Source: Burkholderiaceae bacterium (GTDB lineage Bacteria > Pseudomonadota > Gammaproteobacteria > Burkholderiales > Burkholderiaceae_C). Taken from it: a DNA stretch of 64,000 nucleotides. Of this stretch, positions 45,807 through 53,942 are shown one piece after another; the stretch's first letter is position 1; every line of letters starts with the position of its first letter. Position numbers and translations under genes: made by a program. The DNA lies in contig JAEUOY010000015.1 in NCBI GenBank assembly GCA_016790515.1, positions 50,995-114,994 of the forward strand. Reading direction: 5' to 3'. The notes under the pieces are model-generated. The model made no database searches, had not been told where the DNA came from, and was given only the letters and a program-made list of their open reading frames with translations.

Positions 45807-46511
45807 TCAGGCGGCTTCGGCCGGCGCGGCCGCCAGCGCCACCTCGTCCCAGCCGAAGCGCAGCAGGCCGCGCGCGCGCGGCAGGCCGGCGGCGGCCTTG
45901 GCGTGGATCAGCGCCTGGTTGCGCGCGGTGTCGCGGTCGAGGCCGCCGGTGCGGTGGCCGAGCTGCTCGAAGGCGATGTCGGTCAGCAGCACCTCGCCGC
46001 CGACGTGCCGGCGCCACTGGGTGCGGAACAGCACGTCCTCGAAGCCGTAGTGGCCGCTGAAGTCCTCGTCGTAGCCGCCGGCGCGGAAGAAGCCCTGGCG
46101 GGTGATCAGGAAGCTGTTGATGTGCGGCTCGACATCGACCCCGCCCTCGGTGCGGCGGAAGACGTGCAGCCGGTTCGGGTCCAGCCGCGGCAGCGCGTTC
46201 ACGATCCTGGCGATCGCCGCCTCGTCGGCGACGTTGTCGACGTCGAAGAACAGCATCCACTCGGTGCGCGACTGCAGCGCCGCCAGGTTGCGGCAGCCGG
46301 GCATGTTCCAGTCGATGTCGTCGCTGACGCGCAGCAGGCGCAGGTCGAGCCGACCCTTGCCGACCTGCAGCGGCGTGTCCGAGTGGTCGTCGATGACCAG
46401 GAACTCCAGCCGCGCCAGCAGCGCCGGGTCGTAGCGCTTCCACAAGGCCAGCTGGTGGTCCACCGGCTGCTGGGCGTTGTAGACGTGGGTGATCAGGGTC
46501 AGTTCGGCCAT
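45807..46511 (-). CDS. glycosyltransferase-like protein (GT-A fold)
   Basis: A 234-residue protein starting at ATG 46511 with a GGAG site. LTLITHVYNAQQPVDHQL, LVIDDHSDTPL, and the metal-binding-like FFDVDNVADEAAI give the GT-A outline. HYGFEDVLFRTQWRRH corresponds to the catalytic ED block. It differs from classical GT2 enzymes in being compact and lacking any membrane anchor. It is 46 bases downstream of another transferase-like gene and upstream of kdnB. Donor and acceptor are unknown. Confidence 0.72.
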   Translation of the reverse strand: MAELTLITHVYNAQQPVDHQLALWKRYDPALLARLEFLVIDDHSDTPLQVGKGRLDLRLLRVSDDIDWNMPGCRNLAALQSRTEWMLFFDVDNVADEAAIARIVNALPRLDPNRLHVFRRTEGGVDVEPHINSFLITRQGFFRAGGYDEDFSGHYGFEDVLFRTQWRRHVGGEVLLTDIAFEQLGHRTGGLDRDTARNQALIHAKAAAGLPRARGLLRFGWDEVALAAAPAEAA

Positions 46512-46557
46512 GGCGGGGCTCCGGCGGGCGTCGGGCGTGGAGGTCAGGCGGGGGGTG

Positions 46558-47610
46558 TCAGGCAATGTGGGTCAGGCATTGCGGGTTCAGGTACAGCCGC
46601 GCACCGGCGGCCACCAGGGCCGCGTGGTAGGGCACGTGCTCGCAGACCTCGCGGCCGCGGTCCAGCCCGCTGTAGCGGCCGCGGCCGGCCACCGCCGCCT
46701 TGTACAGGCCGAAGCCGCCGAAGGCCGAGCGCACCGGCACCCAGCCCCTGACCCGGCCCGGCGCCAGGATCTGCGTCGCGGCGTGGATCTCGCGGCCCTC
46801 GAACAGCGCCGCGTTGAGGCGGTGCTGGCCGCCGCGGACGTAGTCGTCGGGGCAGATCTGGTCCTCGCGCAGCGCCCAGAGGTCGTAGTACAGCGGCCAG
46901 GACAGCGGGAACACCGCGTCCCAGGCGTCCTCGAACTGGAAGTTGCTGAGGAAGCCGGCGGTCGAGAAGCGCGCGCCGACCAGGCCGTCGAGGTCGGCCC
47001 AGCACAGGTAGTCCCAGGGGCCGCGGTCCAGCACGTGGTCCAGCAGCCGGTTGCGGCCGTAGGCCAGGCGCTCGGTGCGCAGCGGCATTCGCGCGGCGAT
47101 GCCCTGCTCGCGCTGGGCCTGCAGCAGGCCCTCGGCGGCCCAGCCGTCGAGCAGCGCGCCGGTGGCGTCGCGCGAGTCGTTCTCGTAGACGTGGATCTCG
47201 TGGGCGCCGAACAGCGCGCCCAGCTCGCGCAGCCTGGCGATCGATGCCGGCAGTGCCGCGGCGCAATCGCGCGCGGTGCCGAGGAAGGCGATGCGCCTGC
47301 CGGCCAGGCGCTCGCGCACGGCGGCTTCGGGCTCGGCGGCCAGCAGGTCCAGCCGGCCCAGCGGCGCGACCTCGGCGCCAGGGTCCATCGGCAGGATGTC
47401 GAAGCCGAAGCGGGCCCAGTTGTCGGGGCGGTCGAAGCGGATGGTGGCGGTGTCGCCGTCGATGCGCAGGCGGTGGGCCGGGGTCTCCCAGTCCAGCGGG
47501 TCGTTGGCGCGGGCGGCGCCCAGGCGCAGGTCGCGGATCGCCGCGCCGGGCGTGCGCAGCGTGATGCCGCGCACGAAGCCGAAGTTGTCGTTGGCCAGGC
47601 GGTGTCGCAT
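46558..47610 (-). CDS. large-domain glycosyltransferase-like protein
   Basis: A 350-residue protein with an unassigned N-terminal 90 residues, then a GT-A-like part from about residue 100: RIAFLGTARDCAAALPASIARLREL, IHVYENDSRDATGALL, and YLCWADLDGLVGARF as a D-x-D equivalent. The C-terminal FGGFGLYKA resembles the CAP59/alpha-1,3-mannosyltransferase-type and related procollagen-like transferases. Assignment to a particular family is not secure. Spacing to the neighbours (27 and 46 bases) places it in the secretion and glycan operon. Confidence 0.62.
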   Translation of the reverse strand: MRHRLANDNFGFVRGITLRTPGAAIRDLRLGAARANDPLDWETPAHRLRIDGDTATIRFDRPDNWARFGFDILPMDPGAEVAPLGRLDLLAAEPEAAVRERLAGRRIAFLGTARDCAAALPASIARLRELGALFGAHEIHVYENDSRDATGALLDGWAAEGLLQAQREQGIAARMPLRTERLAYGRNRLLDHVLDRGPWDYLCWADLDGLVGARFSTAGFLSNFQFEDAWDAVFPLSWPLYYDLWALREDQICPDDYVRGGQHRLNAALFEGREIHAATQILAPGRVRGWVPVRSAFGGFGLYKAAVAGRGRYSGLDRGREVCEHVPYHAALVAAGARLYLNPQCLTHIA

Positions 47611-47637
47611 CGGGGCTCGCGGTTCAGGGTTCGCGGC

Positions 47638-48795
47638 TCAGAACAGCGCGATCAGGTCCTGCGTGACGCGGGACCAGTGGTAGTCCTGCGCCAGCCGGGC
47701 CCGGGCGGCGTGGCGCTCGGGGGTGTCGCGCGGCACGCGGCCATCGGCCACCGCGCCCATGCACTCGACCAGCGCGTCGACGTCGGGCACCAGGAACTCG
47801 CCGATCATCGCCGGCTCGTCGGCGCGGGTGCCGGGGCGGGCCGGCAGCTTCAGCGCCAGCGCGTCGGGGCAGAAATCGTCGGTGGCGCCGCCGCCGGTGA
47901 CGATCACCGGCGTGCCGCAGGCCATCGCCTCCAGCACCGGCAGGTTGAAGCCTTCGGCGCGGTAGGGCGAGACGTAGGCGTCGGCCACCGCGTACAGCGC
48001 ACGCAGCTGGGCCTGGTCGAGGCTGCCGCTGATCAGCGAGATGCCGGCCAGCACGTCGGCGCTGACCAGGCCCGGGTGCTCGCGCGAGACCTGGGCCAGC
48101 ACGCGGTCGGCGCCCAGGCCGTACAGCGACTTGTGGTCCTTGAGCAGCAGGCGCGCACGCGGGTGGCGCCGCCGCACCTGGGCGAAGGCCCGCACCAGCA
48201 GGTCCAGGCCCTTGTTCCAGGTCGCCACGCCGACGTTGACGAACAGCAGCTCGTCGTCGGCCACGCCCAGCGCGGCCCGTCCGGCGACACGGTCGGCCGG
48301 GTTCAGCGGTGCGAAGACGTCGGTCTTCACGCCGTGCGGCACCACCACGATGCCGGCCGGGTCCAGCCCGTAGTCGACCAGGCGGTCGCGCGACCAGCGC
48401 GAGGGCGTGACGATGCGGTTGCCGTCGCGGGTGAAGGCGCCGGGGTCGGCCGGCGCGGCGTCGAAGCACTCGGGCACCAGGCCGCACTCGGTGACCATGA
48501 AGGTCAGCGTCTTCTGCCCGGGGTCGACGGCGCTGCGGAACGGCGACGAGATGCGCAGCAGCGTGTCGAAGCGCTGGCCATCGGCCGGCGCCGCGATGGC
48601 GTCGATGCGCGCCTGCTCGCCGGGCGTGAATCCGGCGGGCATCTGCCGGGCGTTCCAGTGCTTCAGGAAGAACGGCAGGTCGCGGTGCCACAGCTGCAGT
48701 CCCGGCTGGTCGAGCAGGACCAGCAGCTGGCACTGGTTGACCAGCGCGATGGAATGGCTGACCCCTCGCCAGCCCTCGACGCACACCGTCTTCAT
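47638..48795 (-). CDS. family 4 glycosyltransferase
   Basis: A 385-residue GT-B enzyme. Features are VTPSRWSRDRLVDYGLDP and VVVPHGVKTDVFAPL in the linker, FVNVGVATWNKGLDLLVRAF as first strand of the C-terminal domain, and YVSPYRAEGFNLPVLEAMACGTPVI, the E-x7-E donor motif of GT4. The start at 48795 is preferred for its conserved MKTVCVEGWRG; an in-frame ATG at 48822 is possible. It follows the TolC-type gene after 35 bases, joining the secretion genes to the glycan genes. Confidence 0.86.
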   Translation of the reverse strand: MKTVCVEGWRGVSHSIALVNQCQLLVLLDQPGLQLWHRDLPFFLKHWNARQMPAGFTPGEQARIDAIAAPADGQRFDTLLRISSPFRSAVDPGQKTLTFMVTECGLVPECFDAAPADPGAFTRDGNRIVTPSRWSRDRLVDYGLDPAGIVVVPHGVKTDVFAPLNPADRVAGRAALGVADDELLFVNVGVATWNKGLDLLVRAFAQVRRRHPRARLLLKDHKSLYGLGADRVLAQVSREHPGLVSADVLAGISLISGSLDQAQLRALYAVADAYVSPYRAEGFNLPVLEAMACGTPVIVTGGGATDDFCPDALALKLPARPGTRADEPAMIGEFLVPDVDALVECMGAVADGRVPRDTPERHAARARLAQDYHWSRVTQDLIALF

Positions 48796-48830
48796 CGCCC
48801 CGCCCTTCGTTGCGTTGTTCATGGCAGCGT

Positions 48831-50234
48831 TCATTGCAGCCATTGGCTCAGGCCGCTGCCCAGCGAGGTCAGCATCGCGTTCATCTGCTGGCCGTCGGTC
48901 AGCGCGTTGACGTACTGCACGCGCAGGTTGTAGTGGTCGCTCTCGGCGGCGATCACGTCGAACAGCGAGCGCCGCCCCATCTGCTGCCACTGCTGCAGCG
49001 TGAAGTTGCGCAGCTGGTCGCTGTCGCGCAGCACCTGGGCGACGCGGCGCACGCGGTCGAAGGCCGAGCTCGCCTGCTCGTGGACCTCGACGATGCGCTG
49101 GCGCCGCTGCTCCAGCGCCTCGGCGCGCTGCAGCACCGCGGCATCGGCACGCTTGCGCGCGGCCTGGGCCGAGTACTCGAGCGACGGATTGAGCAGCGGC
49201 ACGCTGATCGTCAGGCCGGCGGCGACGCCGGTGTTGCGCGGGTTGCCGGCACCGGCGCCGGCGATCGCGTTGCCGGCGATGTTCCAGGACAGCTGCGGCT
49301 TGTTGCCGGCCTCGACGACGCGGGCGATCTCGCGCAGCGCGGCGGCGTTGGCGTCGAGCGCGGTGATGTCGGACGAGGTCGCGGCATCGGCCAGCACCGT
49401 CGGCAGTTCGGGCACGCCGAGCAGCAGCGTGCTGAAGCCCTCGGTGCCGGGCAGGCCGTCGCCGACGATGCGGCGCAGCCTGGCCTCGACACCGCGGGCC
49501 TGCGACTGCGCCTGCACCTGCAGCAGTTCGGCCTGCTGCAGCTGCTTGCGCGCCTGCACCAGCTCGCTGGTGCGGCCCTTGTCGGCGTTGACGATGGTCT
49601 GCAGGGCCTCGACCAGGCAGGCCATCTTGCGCACGTTCTGGCCGTAGATCACCGCCTGCATGCGAAAGCGCGCGCGCTCGAAGGCCAGCGAGGTGGTGGT
49701 CAGCGTCACCTGCTCGCGCGTCGACAGCAGCCCCAGCCGCGCGGCCTCGGACTGCTGGCGTCGCCAGTCGACGATGCGGTCGCTGCGGCCGCCGTCGTAG
49801 ATCGTCTGGCCCAGGTTGAAGCCGGCGCGGCCCTGCAGCTGCGTGGTGGTGCTGCCGCGGCCCGAGTCGAACGACGGGCTGAGGCCGCCCACCAGCGAGG
49901 CCTGCGGCTGCTTGTTGGCCTTGGCCTCCTCGACGTCCTGCTCGGCCGCTTCGGCCAGCAGGCGCGAGGCGCCCAGCGCGTTGCTGCGCACCAGCGCATC
50001 CTGCACCATCGTCTGCAGCTGGCTGCGCGGCGGCACCGGCGCGGCCTGGGCGGCGGCAGCGGCTGCCGCCGACAGCGCGGCGGGCGAGGGCTCGAGCTTG
50101 TCCTCGTCGAGGCACGACGCCGCGCCGGCGGCGCCGATCGCGCCCGGCAGCAGCAGCGCCGCGGCCAGGCCGCGCCGCCAGGCCGGCAGGCAGTGCAATC
50201 GCAGGGATGGAAGTGTCACGGCAGAGGGATTCAC
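48831..50234 (-). CDS. TolC-family outer membrane channel of a type I secretion system
   Basis: About 467 residues from GTG 50234, with a basic start and a hydrophobic stretch ending in AIGAAGAASC as signal peptide; the exact start is uncertain (GTG 50219 also possible). Two repeats of the outer membrane efflux fold are visible: coiled-coil text EQVTLTTTSLAFERARF and EHQASSAFDRV-type helices, and short strands such as GRAGFNLGQTIYDGG and TISVPLLNPSLEYSAQ. TolC proteins form the trimeric channel-tunnel. The adaptor and ABC transporter genes precede it, so this is a dedicated exporter. Confidence 0.88.
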   Translation of the reverse strand: MNPSAVTLPSLRLHCLPAWRRGLAAALLLPGAIGAAGAASCLDEDKLEPSPAALSAAAAAAAQAAPVPPRSQLQTMVQDALVRSNALGASRLLAEAAEQDVEEAKANKQPQASLVGGLSPSFDSGRGSTTTQLQGRAGFNLGQTIYDGGRSDRIVDWRRQQSEAARLGLLSTREQVTLTTTSLAFERARFRMQAVIYGQNVRKMACLVEALQTIVNADKGRTSELVQARKQLQQAELLQVQAQSQARGVEARLRRIVGDGLPGTEGFSTLLLGVPELPTVLADAATSSDITALDANAAALREIARVVEAGNKPQLSWNIAGNAIAGAGAGNPRNTGVAAGLTISVPLLNPSLEYSAQAARKRADAAVLQRAEALEQRRQRIVEVHEQASSAFDRVRRVAQVLRDSDQLRNFTLQQWQQMGRRSLFDVIAAESDHYNLRVQYVNALTDGQQMNAMLTSLGSGLSQWLQ

Positions 50235-50357
50235 GGGGCGCCGCCCCCGCCGCGGCAGGGGCCAGACCGGTGCCAAGTAGACGCCGTGCGCGGCGGCTGC
50301 GATCGGCCGAAACCCGGCGCCTTTCGCCGCCAAATCGGGCGGCTGCGCAACGGCCCG

Positions 50358-51593
50358 TCAGCGCTCGGTGAAGGCCTCCTGCGCCTTCATCATCGGCCGC
50401 AGCACGAAGCTCAGCACCGAACGGCGGCCGGTGCGGATCTCGGCCGTGCCGACCATGCCGGGCAGCACCGTCAGCGGCTTGCCGCCGGCCTTCAGCGTCG
50501 CCGCGTCGGCGCGCACCAGCGCCCGGTACCAGGTGGCCTCGGCGCCGGCGGCCGGCGCGTTCGGATCGCCCAGCGCGTCCGGGCTGACCGTCTCGACCTT
50601 GCCGTGCAGGCTGCCGTAGACCGTGTAGTCGTAGGCCGACAGCTTGATCTCCACCGGCTGCCCGACCTTCACGAAGCCGATGTCGGCCGGCTTGATGCGC
50701 AGCTCGACCAGCACCTGGTCGTCCACCGGCACGATCTCCATCACCGGCGCACCGGCCGCGACCACGCCGCCCAGCGTGTTGATGCGGATGTTCTTGACCA
50801 GCCCGCGCACCGGCGAGGTCAGCACGGTGCGCCTGAGGATGTCGTCGCGCACGACCTGCTGCTCGCCCAGCATCGTCAGCTCGGTCTGCACCCGCACCAG
50901 TTCGGCCGCGGCGTCCTGGCGAAAGCGGTTGATGCGCTCCTGCGTCGCCAGGTTCAGGTCGTTGACCTGCCGCCGCAGCCGCATCACCTCGACCTCGCTC
51001 ATCAGGCCCTTGGCGGCCATCGTGCTGGCCAGCGCCAGCTCGCGCTCGAGCAGGCGCTGGTTGCTCTGGTTCGAGGCCACCGCCTCGTTCAGCGCGCGCC
51101 GGCGCGCGTTGTACGAATCGGTCTCGCTCTGCGTGACCTGCGGCAGCGGCTCGAGCTCCTTCGGAAAGGCCAGCGGCTTGCCGTAGGCCTCGGCCTGCAG
51201 CCGCACCACGGTGGCCAGCAGCGCCAGGCGCTTGAGCCGCCCCTCGTTCTGCTGCGCCTCGACCCGCGTCGGGTCCAGCAGCGCCAGCGGCTGGCCGGCG
51301 GCCACCGCCTCGCCTTCGCGCACCTTCAGCTCGCGCAGGATGCCGCCCTCGAGGCTGGCGATCACCTGCTCGCGGCCGACCGGGATCACCCGGCTGTCGC
51401 TGCGGGTGATCATGTCGACCTTGGCGAGCGCTGCCCAGCTCACCGCCACCGCCAGCGCGGCCAGCATCAGGTAGACGATCCAGGTCGCCGCATCGGCCGG
51501 TTCGCGCTCGTGCGCGGCCTGCAGCGGGGTGAGGAACGCGTGGTCGCCGCGCTGCAGCGCCGCGCGGGGGCCCGGGTTCGAAGCGCCGGCCAT
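50358..51593 (-). CDS. HlyD-family membrane fusion protein (type I secretion adaptor)
   Basis: A 411-residue adaptor linking the ABC transporter to TolC. One membrane segment lies at about residues 38-58 (WIVYLMLAALAVAVSWAAL). The lipoyl-like half motifs are EGGILRELKVREGEAVAAGQPL and SPVRGLVKNIRINTLGGVVAAG, enclosing a long coiled coil. The C-terminal P-x-M region reads VRADAATLKAGGKPLTVLPGMVGTAEIRTGRRSV, the classic HlyD signature, and the end VLSFVLRPMMKAQEAFTER is typical. It starts 7 bases after the ABC transporter gene. Confidence 0.94.
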   Translation of the reverse strand: MAGASNPGPRAALQRGDHAFLTPLQAAHEREPADAATWIVYLMLAALAVAVSWAALAKVDMITRSDSRVIPVGREQVIASLEGGILRELKVREGEAVAAGQPLALLDPTRVEAQQNEGRLKRLALLATVVRLQAEAYGKPLAFPKELEPLPQVTQSETDSYNARRRALNEAVASNQSNQRLLERELALASTMAAKGLMSEVEVMRLRRQVNDLNLATQERINRFRQDAAAELVRVQTELTMLGEQQVVRDDILRRTVLTSPVRGLVKNIRINTLGGVVAAGAPVMEIVPVDDQVLVELRIKPADIGFVKVGQPVEIKLSAYDYTVYGSLHGKVETVSPDALGDPNAPAAGAEATWYRALVRADAATLKAGGKPLTVLPGMVGTAEIRTGRRSVLSFVLRPMMKAQEAFTER

Positions 51594-51600
51594 CGGCGGA

Positions 51601-53907
51601 TCAGACCGCTGCCCGGCTCTCGGCGGGCTGGGTGCTGGGGTGGCGGTGCACGTTGGTCGGCGGCGCGGCGCCCTGGGCCTGCGCCGGTGCGGCCTGGGCC
51701 GCCGGCCGCGCGCCCGACAGCGCCGCCAGCACCTGGGCCTTGGGACCGTCCATCACCACCTTGCCGGCATCGACGACGACGATGCGCTGCACCAGCTCGA
51801 GCACCGCCGGGCGGTGCGTCACCATCACCAGCGTGCAGCCCTGGGCGGCCTCGTTGAGCTGGCGCAGGAAGGCCAGCTCGCTCTGCGCGTCCATCGAGCT
51901 GGTCGGCTCGTCCATCAGCAGGATCTTCGGCCCGGTGATCAGGCTGCGCGTCAGCGCCACCAGCTGGCGCTGGCCGCCCGACAGCAGCGAACCCGATTCG
52001 CCGACCGGCAGGTCCCAGCCCAGCGGATGGCTCTCGGCCACCCGGGCCAGCCCGGTGAGCCGGGCCACCGCCGCCAGCCGCGCCGGGTTGGCGCCGGGCC
52101 GTCCCAGCAGCACGTTGTCGCGCAGCGTGCCGTTGAACAGCCGCGGATCCTGCGGCACGTAGGCCACGCCGCTGCGGAAGTCGCCCGGGTCGAGCTGGCG
52201 CAGGTCGATGCCGTCGACATCGACCATGCCCTCGCTGGGCCGGTACATGCCGGCGACGAGCCGCAGGATGGTCGACTTGCCGCTGCCGATGCGCCCGAGG
52301 ATGGCCACCCGCTCGCCGGGCTCGAAGCGCAGCGTCACGTTCTTCAGCACGCGCGGCGATTCCTGGCCGGCGTTGCCGGGGTACGAGAAGCCGACGTCGG
52401 CCAGCGCGATGCGGCCGCTCATCTCGCGCAGCGCGATGTACTGGCGCCCGGCCTCACGCTCCGTCGGCTGGGCCATCACCTTGTCCAGCGCCACCATCGC
52501 CGCGCGCGCGCCCTGCCAGCGGGTGGCCAGCATCACGATCGAGGTCAGCGGCGCGATCGCCCGCATGCCGAACATCACGCCGCCCATCAGCGCGCCGCCG
52601 GTGATGAGCTTGGCCTCGATCAGGTAGACGCCCCAGACCAGCATCACCAGCGTGACGGCCTGCTGCGAGATCATCGACAGGTTCATCGTCAGGCTGGTCA
52701 GCCGGCGCGAGCGCAGCTGGCTGTGCACCGCCGCCGCCGACGACTGCTCGTAGCGGTGCAGGAAGCGGCCCTGGGCGCCGGTGGCCTTGATGTCCTCGAT
52801 GCCCTCGACCGCCTCGACCAGCAGGCCGTGCAGGTCGGCCTGCTGCTGCATGTTGGCGCGGGTGGCGCGGCGCATCGCGCCCTGGATCAGCCAGGCGGCG
52901 CCCAGGATGGCGGGCACCGCCAGCACCAGCACCCAGCCCAGCGGCCCGGCGATCACGAAGGTCATCGCGATGAAGATCACGATGAACGGCAGGTCGGAGA
53001 TCGCCGACAGCGTCGCCGACGACAGGAACTCGCGCACCAGCTCGACCTGGCCGACGATGTGCGAGTAGGCGCCGGCGCTCTCCGGCCGGCGTTCCATGCG
53101 CACGGCCAGGCTCTGGCGGAACAGCTGCGTGCCCACCAGCAGGTCGGCCTTCTTGCCGGCAAGGTCGATCAGGTAGGCACGCAGCTGCCGCGCCGTCAGG
53201 TCGAACACCAGGGCCAGGCCGCCGGCCGCCGCCAGCGCCCACAGCGTGACGAAGGCCTGGTGCGGGATCACCTTGTCGTAGATCACCGAGGTGACGGTGC
53301 CGGTCACCAGCATCAGCGTGTTGCTCAGCAGCGCGGCCAGCAGCGCCGAGCGGTAGTAGGGCACGAAGCGGCGCAGCGTGCTCCACAGCCAATGGCTCGA
53401 CGGATCGATCGACGGATCGGTCGCCGGATCGGCCGCCGCGGCGCTGGCCGTGGCCGAACGCTGCGGCGCCTGCGAGCGCGGCGTCGCCACCAGCGCGACG
53501 CCGGCGTATTCGGCGGCCAGCTCGTCCTCGGTGGTGGTCAGCTCCTGCGGCACCGACCCCGGCATCACCACGGTGCACAGCGCGGCGCCGCCGGCCTGGG
53601 CGCGGCGCGCCAGCAGCAGCGCCGCATCGCCGCTGCGCAGCAGCAGCACCACCGGCAGCAGCAGGTCGCTGAAGTCGCCGATGCCGCGCTGCACCAGCGC
53701 GGCGTTCCAGCCGGCGTCGCGCAGCGCGCGCACCGCCTGGTCGGGGCCGACCAGGCCGTCGATCTGCTGGCTCTCGAACAGCGACGAGAACGAGCGGTCC
53801 TGGCCGTGGTGGCGCATCAGCCACAGCAGGGCCTGGGCCAGGGCGTCGTCGTCCCGGCCGGCCGCCTCGGCGGCTTCGTTCAGCGCGGGATCGTCGCGGT
53901 CGGGCAC
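51601..53907 (-). CDS. type I secretion ABC transporter with C39-like (non-peptidase) domain
   Basis: A 768-residue half-transporter. Residues 15-150 are a C39-like domain without the catalytic Cys and His, as in HlyB and LapB, so it binds rather than cuts substrate. Membrane domain about 180-450. The nucleotide-binding domain has Walker A GRIGSGKST near 540, signature LLSGGQRQLVAL near 640 and Walker B ILLMDEPTSSMD near 665. The lack of peptidase residues fits export of a large C-terminal-signal substrate such as an RTX-type adhesin. The only candidate substrate visible in the window is the giant repeat protein at 16901-32101. It starts 35 bases after the GT41 gene. Confidence 0.94.
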   Translation of the reverse strand: MPDRDDPALNEAAEAAGRDDDALAQALLWLMRHHGQDRSFSSLFESQQIDGLVGPDQAVRALRDAGWNAALVQRGIGDFSDLLLPVVLLLRSGDAALLLARRAQAGGAALCTVVMPGSVPQELTTTEDELAAEYAGVALVATPRSQAPQRSATASAAAADPATDPSIDPSSHWLWSTLRRFVPYYRSALLAALLSNTLMLVTGTVTSVIYDKVIPHQAFVTLWALAAAGGLALVFDLTARQLRAYLIDLAGKKADLLVGTQLFRQSLAVRMERRPESAGAYSHIVGQVELVREFLSSATLSAISDLPFIVIFIAMTFVIAGPLGWVLVLAVPAILGAAWLIQGAMRRATRANMQQQADLHGLLVEAVEGIEDIKATGAQGRFLHRYEQSSAAAVHSQLRSRRLTSLTMNLSMISQQAVTLVMLVWGVYLIEAKLITGGALMGGVMFGMRAIAPLTSIVMLATRWQGARAAMVALDKVMAQPTEREAGRQYIALREMSGRIALADVGFSYPGNAGQESPRVLKNVTLRFEPGERVAILGRIGSGKSTILRLVAGMYRPSEGMVDVDGIDLRQLDPGDFRSGVAYVPQDPRLFNGTLRDNVLLGRPGANPARLAAVARLTGLARVAESHPLGWDLPVGESGSLLSGGQRQLVALTRSLITGPKILLMDEPTSSMDAQSELAFLRQLNEAAQGCTLVMVTHRPAVLELVQRIVVVDAGKVVMDGPKAQVLAALSGARPAAQAAPAQAQGAAPPTNVHRHPSTQPAESRAAV

Positions 53908-53942
53908 GTCTCAGGCTCGCGGCGGCGCTGCCGGTCCGTGCA

